This document shows positions 8,216 to 18,396 of a stretch of 64,000 nt of DNA, piece by piece. The notes beneath the pieces were generated by a model. It had not been told where the DNA came from. It was given only the letters and a program-made list of their open reading frames with translations, and did not search any database. Origin of the DNA: Roseiarcus sp963824475 (GTDB lineage: Bacteria; Pseudomonadota; Alphaproteobacteria; Rhizobiales; Beijerinckiaceae); the NCBI GenBank assembly GCA_963824475.1, contig CAWGPR010000012.1, forward strand, positions 806,001 to 870,000. The letters are read 5' to 3'. Both the position numbers and the translations under genes were made by a program. How positions within the stretch are numbered: the stretch's first letter is position 1; the number at the start of each line of letters is the position of its first letter.

Positions 8216-10510
8216 ATGGTGAGCGGCCCCTTGCGACGGTCTGGCCGCGCCGCGGCGCGTTGGTGGGCGGATCTGCGGGCCGGCATATCGACGCTGCTGC
8301 GCGTTTCTTCGGTCCGTTACTCCCTTCTCGGGTTGGCGGCCGTCGCGGTGCTCATCGCCGCGTTGACCCAGATGGCGTCGGTTATTGTCGACGAATGGTC
8401 GCAGCGCGACGTCGAATTGCGCGCCCGCCTGGTGTTCCGGTCCATCCACGAGCGCGTTGTGGCGGGCCTTGCGGCGAAGGCCGCAGGAGCCGATCTGAAG
8501 CCGTTTTTCGAACAACTTGTGGAGGACGAGCGGCTCCAGGCGCTGGCCTTCTGCGATCCTGATGGGGGCATGCTTTACGCGACAAAGGAGATGCCGAGCG
8601 CCGCCCATTGCCCGGAGCCGCCGCTGCCGAAGGTCGACACGTTCAAAGTCCTTCACGGCGAAGAGCCGCCGATCGCGCTCGCTTTCTTTCCGCTTTCCTC
8701 GAAAGAGGCCGAGGGCTCGCTGCTCGTCGTGCACGATCTCTCGTTCATCGAGCGGCGTGCGCACGAGGCTGAATTCTATATGGCGCTCGCGCTTATCGGC
8801 GTCGCCGCCGGGCTGGGGCTATTGGCGACCGCGATCGTGCTCGCGCTGCTCCGAGGGTGGAACCAGTCGCTGCGCTACGCGATCGCCAATTTCAATCGCG
8901 ATCGCGCCGACTATGGCTCGCGGCAGATGGAAATGCCGATCGGGCGGGATATCGAGGCGATGCTGTCCGAGCTCCGGCTCGAGCGGAAGTACGCCGACGG
9001 CATTCACGTGGAGTGGTCGCCGAAAACGCTGCATCAGCTTCTCGACCAGGAGCTGCCGGGCGCGCAGGTCATCGTGGTCTCGAACCGCGAGCCCTACATC
9101 CACAATCGCATCGACGGCTGCATCGTGGTGCAAACGCCGGCAAGCGGCCTGGTCTCAGCGCTCGAGCCGGTCATGCGCGCCTGCGGCGGCGTCTGGGTCG
9201 CGCATGGCTCAGGATCCGCGGATCGAGACACGGTCGACGGCCGGGACCGGGTCGCCGTGCCTCCCGATGGTCCAGCCTATGCGCTGCGACGGGTTTGGAT
9301 CAGCGACGAGGAGCAGGACGGCTACTACTACGGCCTCGCCAACGAGGGGCTCTGGCCGCTTTGCCATATCGCCTTCGTGCGACCGACCTTCCGCGAACGG
9401 GACTGGGCGCATTATGTCGCGGTCAACCAACGCTTCGCTGACGTCGTCGCCGAGGAGGCGGACCGTGACGACCCGATCGTCCTGGTGCAGGACTATCACT
9501 TCGCCTTGCTGCCGCGGATGCTTCGAAGGCGCCTGCCTCGCGCGACGATCATCGCGTTCTGGCACATTCCATGGCCCAACCCGGAAACCTTCGGCATTTG
9601 CCCGTGGCGCGAACAGATCATCGATGGACTTCTTGGAAGCTCCATCCTCGGCTTCCACACCCAATTCCATTGCAACAACTTCATCGAGGCGGTCGACCGC
9701 TTCCTGGAGAGCCGAATCGACCGCGAGCGAAGCTCGGTGACGCTTCGAGGCCACGAGACTCTCATTCGCCCTTATCCGATCTCGATCGAGTGGCCGCCGG
9801 CGGCGCTGGCGAGGCAGGCCCCGGTGGAAGAGTGCCGTCAGGCCGTCAGGAGCCGTTTCGGGCTGAACCCCAATACGCGCATCGCGGTTGGGATCGAACG
9901 CTTCGACTACACCAAAGGCATCGTGGACCGCATGCGGGCGGTCGACGTTTTGCTGGAGTCCCACCCGGAGTGGCGCGGCAAGCTCGTGTTCATCCAGGCG
10001 GCGGCCCCGACCCGCAGCAAGCTCAGCGCCTACAGGGACCTCCAGGCGGAGGCCGCCCGGGAGGCCGAGGCGATCAACGCCCGATGGGGGGAGGGATCGT
10101 ACAATCCAATCGTGCTTTCCGTTCGCCACCACGAACCCGCTGAGGTGTTCGAGCTCTTCCGGGCGGCGGATCTGTGCATCGTCTCCAGCCTGCACGACGG
10201 CATGAATCTCGTCGCCAAGGAGTTCGTCGCCGCCCGCGACGACGAGCAGGGGGTGCTCGTCCTGTCGAGCTTCGCGGGGGCCTCGCGGGAACTCTCCGAA
10301 GCGCTGATCGTCAATCCATACGACACGCACGGAATGGCTGAAACGATTGACCTGGCGCTGCGGATGGACCCGGCCGTCCAGCGCGAGCGGATGCGGGAGA
10401 TGCGGGAGCTTGTTCGACAGCGCAACGTCTACCGCTGGGCGGGGCAGATGCTGCTCGACGCGGCTCGCCTGAGGCGACGCGAGAGCATCAGCGGCGCTGA
10501 GGCGGCATGA
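8216..10510 (+). CDS. Membrane-anchored trehalose-6-phosphate synthase with periplasmic sensor-like domain
   Basis: Protein of about 764 residues. The C-terminal 480 or so residues are a GT20 glycosyltransferase that makes trehalose-6-phosphate from UDP-glucose and glucose-6-phosphate. OtsA active-site segments are all present: VVVSNREPY, a glycine loop TPASGLVSAL, LVQDYHFALLP, FWHIPWPNPETF, ERFDYTKGI (Arg and Lys phosphate ligands) and SSLHDGMNLVAKEF. The N-terminus adds a transmembrane helix (LLGLAAVAVLIAAL), about 120 residues probably facing the periplasm, and a second helix (LALIGVAAGLGLLATAIVLALL), the layout of sensor histidine kinases. No otsB phosphatase gene is adjacent. The start at 8216 is the first Met before the first helix; the frame is open upstream to 8012. 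Confidence 0.88.
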   Translation: MVSGPLRRSGRAAARWWADLRAGISTLLRVSSVRYSLLGLAAVAVLIAALTQMASVIVDEWSQRDVELRARLVFRSIHERVVAGLAAKAAGADLKPFFEQLVEDERLQALAFCDPDGGMLYATKEMPSAAHCPEPPLPKVDTFKVLHGEEPPIALAFFPLSSKEAEGSLLVVHDLSFIERRAHEAEFYMALALIGVAAGLGLLATAIVLALLRGWNQSLRYAIANFNRDRADYGSRQMEMPIGRDIEAMLSELRLERKYADGIHVEWSPKTLHQLLDQELPGAQVIVVSNREPYIHNRIDGCIVVQTPASGLVSALEPVMRACGGVWVAHGSGSADRDTVDGRDRVAVPPDGPAYALRRVWISDEEQDGYYYGLANEGLWPLCHIAFVRPTFRERDWAHYVAVNQRFADVVAEEADRDDPIVLVQDYHFALLPRMLRRRLPRATIIAFWHIPWPNPETFGICPWREQIIDGLLGSSILGFHTQFHCNNFIEAVDRFLESRIDRERSSVTLRGHETLIRPYPISIEWPPAALARQAPVEECRQAVRSRFGLNPNTRIAVGIERFDYTKGIVDRMRAVDVLLESHPEWRGKLVFIQAAAPTRSKLSAYRDLQAEAAREAEAINARWGEGSYNPIVLSVRHHEPAEVFELFRAADLCIVSSLHDGMNLVAKEFVAARDDEQGVLVLSSFAGASRELSEALIVNPYDTHGMAETIDLALRMDPAVQRERMREMRELVRQRNVYRWAGQMLLDAARLRRRESISGAEAA

Positions 10511-10653
10511 GCCGAGTCATCGAGGAGCGGCGGGCGCGGCGGCGTTCTGGTGTTGTCGCCGGGAGACGCAAGCAGAGAATACCCCCTGGATTGTCCGGAG
10601 CAGCGTCCTTGACGCCAAGGTCATGCTAAAGCCATCGTATTGAACTGAGTCTG

Positions 10654-10676
10654 GCGCCGATGTGGCGCGCTTTTCT
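10654..10676 (+). terminator. Probable intrinsic terminator after the trehalose-phosphate synthase
   Basis: Hairpin GCGCC-gatgt-GGCGC followed by a short T-rich run (CTTTTCTT), about 145 bp after the stop of the upstream gene. The tract is short, so efficiency is uncertain. Confidence 0.45.
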
Positions 10677-10801
10677 TGTGATCGATTGTTCGGAATCGGC
10701 CGCGATCATCGCGGCGATTGTGCGAAATCTGACCCGGCGCCATCGTATAAGCAAATTTCCCCTCTATCAACCTACCCGGGGCGAATCATGAGGAGAGCGA
10801 A

Positions 10802-11104
10802 ATGACTCAGCATGCGCTATACGTTCAGCTCGAGGCCAAGCCCGGCAAAGAGCAGGAGGTCGCGACCTTCCTGTCCGGCGCAAGGAACATGGTCACCGAC
10901 GAGCCGGACACGACGGCTTGGTTCGCGATCCGGATGGGGCCGAGGACCTTCGGCATATTCGACGCGTTCGCCAACGAACGCGGGCGCGACGCCCATCTCC
11001 AGGGCAAGCTCGCAACGCAACTCCGGGCGAAGGCGTCGGATCTGTTTGTGAAGACGCCGGAGATCCAGCGAGTTGAAATCCTCGCCGACAAGCTGCCTCA
11101 CTAA
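10802..11104 (+). CDS. Small ABM-domain (antibiotic biosynthesis monooxygenase-like) protein
   Basis: Protein of 100 residues with a dimeric alpha/beta-barrel ABM fold. It opens HALYVQLEAKPGKEQEVATFL, the typical first strand and helix, and has AWFAIRMGPRTFGIFDAF in the middle. It is preceded by a good AGGAGA ribosome site and followed by a terminator, so it is probably a single-gene unit. Family members are small oxygenases or stress proteins; the substrate is unknown. Confidence 0.85.
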   Translation: MTQHALYVQLEAKPGKEQEVATFLSGARNMVTDEPDTTAWFAIRMGPRTFGIFDAFANERGRDAHLQGKLATQLRAKASDLFVKTPEIQRVEILADKLPH

Positions 11105-11150
11105 CAGGAACCGCCGGCGCCCTTGAGCCTGGGCGCCGCCTAAAATGAGC

Positions 11151-11175
11151 GCGGCGGGCGTTTCCGCCGCGTTTT
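11151..11175 (+). terminator. Intrinsic terminator after the ABM-domain gene
   Basis: GCGGCGG / CCGCCGC stem with a 6-base loop, followed by GTTTT and preceded by AAAA, so it can act in both directions between the convergent genes at 11104 and 11194. Confidence 0.65.
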
Positions 11176-11193
11176 CGATTCTGAATGGGCGTG

Positions 11194-11748
11194 TCACTCG
11201 ATCGCGAAGAACTCCGCGACTTTAGCTTCGAATCCAGGCGGGTCGAGCACCACCGCGCCTTCGCGCAGGACGCGGGTTTCGATCGCTCCCGCATGGCCGC
11301 GCCTGTGATGGATCATGACGCGGCGGTCCGGGTCAAGGATCAGGTAGTGATTGACGCTCCCAAGCGAAAAATAGCCGTCGAGCTTGACCCCGTGATCGTC
11401 CGCAGCCGTGCTCGGTGACAGGACCTCGACAACGATGACCGGGTTTGGAATCTCCATCGTGTTGAGGTCCGTGGGGGGCGGGCAGACGACGAGCGCGTCG
11501 GGCTCGAACGCGGTGCGCGCGGCGATTCGAACCGTCATCCCGTCGGGGAAAACGCGGCATGGCAGGCCCGCGCGTCGAACGCCTTCCCTCAGAGCAATTT
11601 GCGCCGAAAGCTTGGTCAGTGCGTGCGCGGCGCGCTCCGGCGCCATCAGGACCGGCTGGCCGTCGCGCAGCTCCCAGCGGCCGTCGCGTCCCTCCCCCCA
11701 GAGAAGGAACGCGTCGACATCCATGTCGCGTTGAGCGGCGTCGGCCAT
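11194..11748 (-). CDS. Uma2-family (DUF820) putative endonuclease
   Basis: Protein of 184 residues of the Uma2 group in the PD-(D/E)xK nuclease superfamily. Matching segments are RWELRDGQPVLMAPE near the N-terminus, FEPDALVVCPP (catalytic Asp) and VIVVEVLSPSTAADDHGVKLDGY, which carries the ExL and Lys residues. Members are common in cyanobacteria and alphaproteobacteria, and their role is not established. It stands alone, convergent with the ABM-domain gene. Confidence 0.87.
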   Translation of the reverse strand: MADAAQRDMDVDAFLLWGEGRDGRWELRDGQPVLMAPERAAHALTKLSAQIALREGVRRAGLPCRVFPDGMTVRIAARTAFEPDALVVCPPPTDLNTMEIPNPVIVVEVLSPSTAADDHGVKLDGYFSLGSVNHYLILDPDRRVMIHHRRGHAGAIETRVLREGAVVLDPPGFEAKVAEFFAIE

Positions 11749-11831
11749 GACGACAAGCTATCATGGGACTAAAAGCGCCCCAAAGCCCGCGGGTTTGCGG
11801 CGCAGAGGCGCTCTTGCGAGCCCGCAGAGCG

Positions 11832-12062
11832 TCAACTTTTGGCGCCCCCGCCGCTGGTCGAGCTTTTATCGTTCTCGGCGGACGCCTCCAAGAGCGCGAT
11901 TGTCCGGCCGAGAAGCCATTTCTCGACCTGCTCACAAATAATGTCATCGAGCTTCAAATCGTGTCGCGCGCAAATGGAGGCGAGATGATCGCGAAGCGGC
12001 GCCGGCATTTTGATGCTCACGTCTACGAGGTCCTTTTTATCGTCCGCCAATGTAGCCTCCAT
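11832..12062 (-). CDS. Small hypothetical protein, possible ribbon-helix-helix DNA-binding
   Basis: Protein of 76 residues. The segment LVDVSIKMPAPLRDHLASIC looks like the strand and first helix of a ribbon-helix-helix domain, then DLKLDDIICEQVEKWLLG. The C-terminus is polar and Ser/Gly-rich. It is upstream of the Uma2 gene on the same strand and might be cotranscribed. No firm family was recognised. Confidence 0.5.
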   Translation of the reverse strand: MEATLADDKKDLVDVSIKMPAPLRDHLASICARHDLKLDDIICEQVEKWLLGRTIALLEASAENDKSSTSGGGAKS

Positions 12063-12268
12063 CGCCGCAGCCGCACGCGGGATTGTACCGCGCGCCGATC
12101 CGACTGAACACCGGATCGCCGGTCAGTTCGCTCATTCGCGACCGGGCAGCGGGGCGGTTCCGGAACGCCGCAGCGGCTCTAGGAACTTCCCGCGCCCCGT
12201 GTTAGGCAGCCGCGCCATGCAGCGGATGTGAGTCTTGCGCCCTCCGCCTCTTGATCCACATAGGATGC

Positions 12269-13768
12269 ATGGCGATGGCTGTGATTGAATCGAACTTTAT
12301 TCCCGAAGGACTCGCGTTCGACGACGTCCTGCTGCGTCCGGGATTAAGCGCGGTTATGCCGAGCGCAACGAATATCGGGACGCAGCTCACGCGCACGATC
12401 CGTCTCAATCTGCCGATCGTCTCCGCGGCGATGGACACCGTCACCGAGGCGAGGCTTGCGATCGCCATGGCCGCGGCGGGCGGAATCGGCGTCATCCACC
12501 GCAATCTTGACCCGGCCGATCAGGCCGATGAGGTGCGCAAGGTCAAGCGGTTCGAGAGCGGGATGGTCGTCGATCCGATCACCATCTTTCCCGACGCCAC
12601 GCTCGCCGACGCGCTCGCCCTCATGCGTCGCGCGTCGATCTCCGGCATTCCGGTGGTTGAGCGCGGCGCCGACGGCAAGCCGGCGAAGCTCATCGGCATT
12701 CTCACCAACCGCGACGTGCGCTTCGCCGATGATCCGCGCCAGCCGGTGACGGAACTCATGACCCGCAAGGTGGTGACGGTCGGCGAGGGGGTGAGCCATG
12801 ACGAGGCGCGCCGGCTCCTGCATCTCAACCGCATCGAGAAGCTGGTCGTCGTCGACGAAGCAGGGCGCTGCGTCGGCCTCATCACCGTCAAGGACATCGA
12901 GAAGGCGACCGCCCATCCGAACGCCGCCAAGGACGCTGACGGGCGCTTGCGCGTCGCCGCCGCCACCTCGGTCGGCGACAAGGGGTTCGAGCGCGCCGAG
13001 ATGCTGATGGCGGCCGGAGTCGACTGCCTCGTCGTCGACACGGCGCATGGTCATTCCGAACCGGTCCTGCAACAGGTGCGGCGCATCCAGCGCGCGACCA
13101 ACAAGGTCTCGGTCGTCGCCGGTAACGTGGCGACGCGCGAGGGCGCCAAGGCGCTGATCGACGCCGGCGCGGACGCGATCAAGGTCGGCATCGGGCCGGG
13201 CTCGATCTGCACCACCCGCATTGTCGCCGGCGTCGGCGTGCCGCAGCTGACCGCGATCCTCGAAGCGGCCGAGGCGGCGCGCGAATCCGGCGTGCCGGTG
13301 ATCGCCGACGGCGGCGTCAAATATTCCGGCGATCTCGCCAAGGCGATCGCTGGCGGGGCGGACAGCGTGATGATCGGCTCGCTGCTCGCCGGCACCGACG
13401 AGAGCCCAGGGGAAGTGTTCCTCTACCAGGGGCGCTCGTACAAGAGCTACCGGGGCATGGGCTCGCTCGGCGCGATGGCGCAGGGGTCGGCCGACCGCTA
13501 CTTCCAGCAGGACGTGAAGGATCAGGTGAAGCTGGTGCCCGAGGGAGTGGAGGGGCAGGTGCCCTATCGCGGGCCCGTCGGCGCGATCGTGCACCAGCTC
13601 GCCGGCGGCTTGCGCGCCGCCATGGGCTATGTCGGGGCCGAGACCATTCCCGAGTTTCAGCGCAAGGCGCGCTTCATGCGCATCACCAACGCCGGGCTTC
13701 GCGAGAGCCATGTCCATGACGTCGCCATCACCCGCGAAAGCCCGAACTATCACCCGTCTGGGGCGTGA
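12269..13768 (+). CDS. guaB: Inosine-5'-monophosphate dehydrogenase
   Basis: Converts IMP to XMP with NAD, the first committed step to GMP. The protein of 499 residues has a TIM barrel interrupted near residues 95-210 by a CBS-domain pair (VVDPITIFPDATLADALALM, and VGLITVKDIEKA at the end of the second). The catalytic-Cys loop is KVGIGPGSICTTRIVAG and the flap is YRGMGSLGAMAQGSADRYFQ. The start at 12269 gives the usual N-terminus; the open frame upstream to 12251 uses a TTG and is less likely. rsmB, its usual alphaproteobacterial neighbour, lies 6 kb downstream. Confidence 0.97.
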   Translation: MAMAVIESNFIPEGLAFDDVLLRPGLSAVMPSATNIGTQLTRTIRLNLPIVSAAMDTVTEARLAIAMAAAGGIGVIHRNLDPADQADEVRKVKRFESGMVVDPITIFPDATLADALALMRRASISGIPVVERGADGKPAKLIGILTNRDVRFADDPRQPVTELMTRKVVTVGEGVSHDEARRLLHLNRIEKLVVVDEAGRCVGLITVKDIEKATAHPNAAKDADGRLRVAAATSVGDKGFERAEMLMAAGVDCLVVDTAHGHSEPVLQQVRRIQRATNKVSVVAGNVATREGAKALIDAGADAIKVGIGPGSICTTRIVAGVGVPQLTAILEAAEAARESGVPVIADGGVKYSGDLAKAIAGGADSVMIGSLLAGTDESPGEVFLYQGRSYKSYRGMGSLGAMAQGSADRYFQQDVKDQVKLVPEGVEGQVPYRGPVGAIVHQLAGGLRAAMGYVGAETIPEFQRKARFMRITNAGLRESHVHDVAITRESPNYHPSGA

Positions 13769-13792
13769 AGGGCGCGGCGGAATTTGGCCGCC

Positions 13793-13939
13793 TCACATGT
13801 GATTTTCGAGCTGCGTCTTGGCGTCGAGCGGCTTCGGCGGCGGGGCGGTGACCATTGGCGCAGGGGGCGGCGGCGACGCGCAAGCGGCAAGCCCGGCAAG
13901 AACGGCGCAGGCCGCAAGGACGCGAAGGCTTTTTGGCAT
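13793..13939 (-). CDS. Tiny lipoprotein
   Basis: A 48-codon gene, MPKSLRVLAACAVLAGLAAC followed by a Pro-rich tail of about 28 residues. The signal peptide ends in a clear lipobox (LAAC), so it should be lipidated at the Cys and inserted in a membrane. A strong GGGGAGA ribosome site lies 8 bp upstream of the ATG. It is convergent with guaB, 24 bp from its stop. Function unknown; entericidin-like or anchor peptides are possible, but there is no specific match. Confidence 0.7.
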   Translation of the reverse strand: MPKSLRVLAACAVLAGLAACASPPPPAPMVTAPPPKPLDAKTQLENHM

Positions 13940-14005
13940 CTGTGAGTTCTCCCCATCCGCGCCGACGCGCGGGCGCTTGGAGAATCGCTGAAGGGCGCGA
14001 TTCGA

Positions 14006-14185
14006 TCAAGTCGGGAGCGCCGCACCCCGTTCGCTCAATTGGCCAAGCCCCTCACGCGCGCCATGATCTGCGCATAGGAGGCCAGGCGTCGACTGCATGA
14101 CGCCGCAAAAGGCGATCCGGATCGACCTCTTCAACTGGTCGAGCGCTGCGATCGTCTCGTCGTCGGTTGGAGCGGCGAACTGCAT
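14006..14185 (-). CDS. Small hypothetical protein
   Basis: About 59 residues starting MQFAAPTDDETIAALDQLKR, preceded by a good GAGGGGA ribosome site. The middle (LKRSIRIAFCGVMQSTPG) is mixed. No family recognised. The frame extends upstream to 14260, but the start at 14185 has the ribosome site. Confidence 0.4.
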   Translation of the reverse strand: MQFAAPTDDETIAALDQLKRSIRIAFCGVMQSTPGLLCADHGAREGLGQLSERGAALPT

Positions 14186-14625
14186 AACAAATCCCCTCTC
14201 GACGGTTCGGCGCAATGCGCGCCTTGGCCAATGGCTGAGTGAGAGGTAGAGAAGCGCCAATCGGGCCGCAAGCGTTTGCGATCACTTCGCAATTAGAACA
14301 ATCGCAATAATGTTTTCAATCTTTGTGGTTCTTGATTTAACGAGCAATGTGCGAATATTTCCAACCTTTAGCCCGTCTTATGTATTGACAATTTAATACT
14401 CCTTCAGAGCAACGAGCGCCACTCGGAAAGGGGGTCAACAGATTTACTAGCTTGCGCCAGGATTGTTTGAGGCATCGTATCGTCGCCTTGTGCTTGACGA
14501 AGAACCGTAGGCGAGGCGGCAGGGACTGAACGTGGCGACGTGATATTGAAAGTCGCGAAGGTGATGCGCCGCCCACACGGCGGACGCCGTCTGGCCTGAT
14601 GATAAACTGGCGGCGAGGACCTCAG
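14186..14625. other. AT-rich intergenic stretch
   Basis: About 440 bp, clearly more AT-rich than its surroundings between 14280 and 14410. It contains TTGACA-like and TAATACT-like hexamers but no pair with good spacing was found. It probably holds the promoter of the outer-membrane protein gene at 14626. No gene seen. Confidence 0.4.
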
Positions 14626-15540
14626 ATGAGAAACCCATGCCTTGCGCTCGCGGCAAGCCTGGCGCTCGCGACCGCGTCAGCCGACGCAGCAGACCTGCCA
14701 CAGCCAACCGTGACTGCGCCGCAGCCCGGCCCGGCAACGCCGACCGGGTCACCTGTGCCAAACAGCGCCTTCTTTCTTGGTCTTGGCGCGAGCGCCAACT
14801 GGACGAATTTCGGTCACCAGCACGTCTATGCGATCGGAACCTCGAACGTCTACACGGATGGCGTGCTGTCGGCCTCCGGAAGCGCTCAAGGGCCGACCAA
14901 TATTTTCATGGACAGCAGGTTCGCGTTCGCGCCGTCGTTCCAGGCCGGCTACTTCCAGCGCTTCGGGGCCAGCGATTGGCTGTGGGGAGCGAAACTGTCG
15001 TACAATTATCTGGGAGCGACTTCGACCAACAACAACTCCATTATCCCCCAATTCGGGACATACACTACAATTTTGAACCCCACGCCCGTGCCTTTCAGCG
15101 GCCCCGCTTACGTGCGCGCCGCCCAGACAAGTCTTCTGCAGGAAATCGACCTGATCCCGTTCCTTGGCCGCGTTTTCGGTCAAGGCTCCGTTTACGCTGG
15201 AGGCGGTCCGACGCTTTCACAAACTCGGACCCGGTTGAATGGCCTTGTCGGCTTTGCCTTTGTCGATGGCGCGATCGTCGATCAATCCGGCGCGCCCCAG
15301 GACTTCTCGAGCTCGAGCTGGCTCATTGGCGGCGCGGCGGTGGTCGGCGTCACCTACTTTCTGACCCCAAGCTGGTTTATCGATGTGAATTACACCTATG
15401 CTGTGACGGCGGGCCACACCGCGAACTTTGCGAGCCCATTCGTCGATCAGAGTTCGACGAGCGTGGGAACATTGGTCGGCAACTCCGCCTGGAGGGCGGA
15501 GACCCAACGCGTGAGCCTCACGATCAACAGGGCTTTTTGA
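14626..15540 (+). CDS. Outer-membrane beta-barrel protein
   Basis: Protein of 304 residues. A signal peptide of about 22 residues ends at ADAAD, followed by a Pro-rich linker (PQPTVTAPQPGPATPTGSPV) and a region of alternating aromatic/polar strands (GLGASANWTNFG, WLWGAKLSYNYLGATS, PSWFIDVNYTYAVTAG). It ends VSLTINRAF with a terminal Phe, the usual signal for barrel assembly by the BAM machinery. The Omp25/Omp31-like porin group of alphaproteobacteria is the nearest general match. The start at 14626 is preferred over 14599 because it begins the signal peptide. Confidence 0.82.
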   Translation: MRNPCLALAASLALATASADAADLPQPTVTAPQPGPATPTGSPVPNSAFFLGLGASANWTNFGHQHVYAIGTSNVYTDGVLSASGSAQGPTNIFMDSRFAFAPSFQAGYFQRFGASDWLWGAKLSYNYLGATSTNNNSIIPQFGTYTTILNPTPVPFSGPAYVRAAQTSLLQEIDLIPFLGRVFGQGSVYAGGGPTLSQTRTRLNGLVGFAFVDGAIVDQSGAPQDFSSSSWLIGGAAVVGVTYFLTPSWFIDVNYTYAVTAGHTANFASPFVDQSSTSVGTLVGNSAWRAETQRVSLTINRAF

Positions 15541-15690
15541 GAGCTCCGTCCTCGAGAGAATAATTAAAACAATTTCAAGCGAGGTTCTTGTTCGATCGCG
15601 GCCGAGATCGCGAGCGGCGGCCTGATGCAGGCGACAGACCGCCATTCAATGATAGATTGAAGATTAGGGGATGGAAGCGAAGGGCTTGTC

Positions 15691-16848
<1,158 letters not shown>

Positions 16849-16895
16849 GGCCGGTCGCGGACGCTTGGCCTTCGGGCTTGGCCGACCGGACGCGA

Positions 16896-17213
16896 CTAAA
16901 GCGGCGCCGCGTCGCGGCGGCGCAGTTCCGCCTCGACCCGATCCAGCGCGTCGCGCAGCGCTTGCGACTTGGCGACAGTTCCCAAATTGTCTCTTGCCGG
17001 CGTTGCGCCACGAGGCTCGGCCTTGCCGCGCATCTCGCGCGCCTGGCGCGTTCCGATCGCCTTGGCGCGATCGTGCGCCTCCCGCAGGCGCCGGGCGACG
17101 GCCTTGAGCTCATCGACGGACTGGCGCTCGATTTCCGGCGGCCGGGTCACGGCGACGAGCTCGAGTTCGGCGGCGGTCAGAAGCCGGGCCTCCAGTTTTG
17201 CCGCATCATTCAT
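16896..17213 (-). CDS. Hypothetical helical protein
   Basis: Protein of 105 residues, rich in Ala, Arg and Glu, and predicted largely helical (ELKAVARRLREAHDRAKAIG, then LRDALDRVEAELRRRDA). No signal peptide or membrane segment. No family recognised. It is convergent with the acyl-CoA dehydrogenase and divergent from the HPF-like gene. Confidence 0.6.
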   Translation of the reverse strand: MNDAAKLEARLLTAAELELVAVTRPPEIERQSVDELKAVARRLREAHDRAKAIGTRQAREMRGKAEPRGATPARDNLGTVAKSQALRDALDRVEAELRRRDAAPL

Positions 17214-17438
17214 CGGAAGCTCCTGATCTTGCGGCGCCGCCTAGATGACGGCGCGGATGCTCTTCTAGTTCGTCCTTAGATGCGGCGCCATCACGACCAC
17301 CCCGCTCAGCGGTCGAGGCTCCGGCTCAGGTTCAACCTTTTGCGGCAAATCAATGCGAGACGCACGATGGCGCGGAAGGGTTCGATCCTTTAGAATTCAG
17401 CGCCGCGTCGCGGCCAACGCCAAGCCAAAAGTCATAAC

Positions 17439-17810
17439 ATGCAAGCGCCAACCGAGATCGCCTTTCGCCATTACGAGCCTTCGGATGAGGTTCGGTCTGA
17501 GATCGACCAACAGGTCAAACGGCTGGAAAAGTTCGGTCCTCGGATCACGAGCTGCAATGTCGTCATCGAGGGACCAGGCGCCCATCACCGGCAGGGCGCT
17601 CTGTTCAAGGTCGATCTTCGCATCGCAATGCCCGAGCGCAAGGAAATCGTCGTCTCGAAGGCGCACGGCGACGCGCACGAACGCGAGCACCCGCTGGTCG
17701 CGATCCGGGAGGCTTTCGACGAGGCGAGCCGCCAAATCGAGGACGCCGCGCGGGAAATTCGCGGCGACGTCAAGGCGCATGCGCGAGGCCGCCCGCGCTC
17801 GGGGGTTTGA
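17439..17810 (+). CDS. Short HPF/RaiA-family ribosome hibernation factor
   Basis: Protein of 123 residues of the RaiA/HPF family, which binds the 30S subunit and silences ribosomes in stress. It has the beta-alpha-beta-beta-beta-alpha pattern: EIAFRHYEPSDEVRSEIDQQV, then CNVVIEGPGAHHRQGALFKVDLRI and VAIREAFDEASRQIED. It lacks the long C-terminal dimerisation domain of long HPF. The basic tail KAHARGRPRSG is short. About 100 bp downstream, on the same strand, is a host-attachment/baeRF-type gene, which suggests a shared translation-stress role. Confidence 0.83.
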   Translation: MQAPTEIAFRHYEPSDEVRSEIDQQVKRLEKFGPRITSCNVVIEGPGAHHRQGALFKVDLRIAMPERKEIVVSKAHGDAHEREHPLVAIREAFDEASRQIEDAAREIRGDVKAHARGRPRSGV

Positions 17811-17913
17811 CCCGGCGCAATGGCGAAGGCTTCGCGCAGGTATATGAAATTCTTGGTTTGCCGAACCGGAAGCGGCTTTGAGCGCGCTTTCAGCGATTTG
17901 TCTGGAGCCTCTG

Positions 17914-18372
17914 ATGAACAAGCTCGCTATTCCCCATGACGCTTTCGTCTTCGTCGGCGACGGCGGCAAGGCGCTCTTTCTGCGCAACGAAGGCGACGAG
18001 AAGTTTCCCAATCTGGTGACCGAGCGCGTCTTCGTCGACAAGGATCCGCCGACCCACGAACAAGGAACCGACGCTCCCGGCCGCGCTTTCTCCGGCGCCC
18101 ATGCGGTCGGCAGAAGCGCGGTGGAGACGACGGACTGGCATGAAATCGAGAAAGATCGGTTCGCCAAGCGGGTCAGCGCCGCTCTCGAGGATGTCGTGCG
18201 CAAACGCACTGCGCCGGCGCTGGTCATTGTGGCGCCGCCGCACATCCTCGCCGACTTGCGGCGCGCGCTTCACCCTGACGTGAAAGCGCGGGTCGTCGCC
18301 GAGATCGACAAGGATTTGACCAAACATCCGGTTTGGGAAATCGAGCGACACATCCTCCAGTCTGGGACCTAG
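17914..18372 (+). CDS. Host-attachment family protein (baeRF-like, eRF1-related)
   Basis: Protein of about 152 residues opening KLAIPHDAFVFVGDGGKALFL, with FPNLVTERVF, GRSAVETTDWHEIEKDRF and LVIVAPPHILADLRRAL, and ending EIDKDLTKHPVWEIERHIL. This family, named for a plant-attachment phenotype, is related to archaeo-eukaryotic release factor domains (baeRF families), which are proposed to act on ribosomes. The start at 17914 has GGAG 6 bp upstream; an earlier start at 17878 is possible. It lies between an HPF gene and a phosphoribosyltransferase gene. Confidence 0.82.
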   Translation: MNKLAIPHDAFVFVGDGGKALFLRNEGDEKFPNLVTERVFVDKDPPTHEQGTDAPGRAFSGAHAVGRSAVETTDWHEIEKDRFAKRVSAALEDVVRKRTAPALVIVAPPHILADLRRALHPDVKARVVAEIDKDLTKHPVWEIERHILQSGT

Positions 18373-18396
18373 AAACAGGCTGCGCCGGCGAAGGGG

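Noticed and set aside
12344..13753. 469-residue open frame opposite guaB
   Set aside because: It mirrors guaB exactly, is rich in Arg, His, Asp and Ala as expected for the antisense of a GC-rich gene, and matches no family.
14370..14400. TTGACA and TAATACT words as a promoter for the outer-membrane protein gene
   Set aside because: The two words overlap and cannot form a pair with 16-18 bp spacing.
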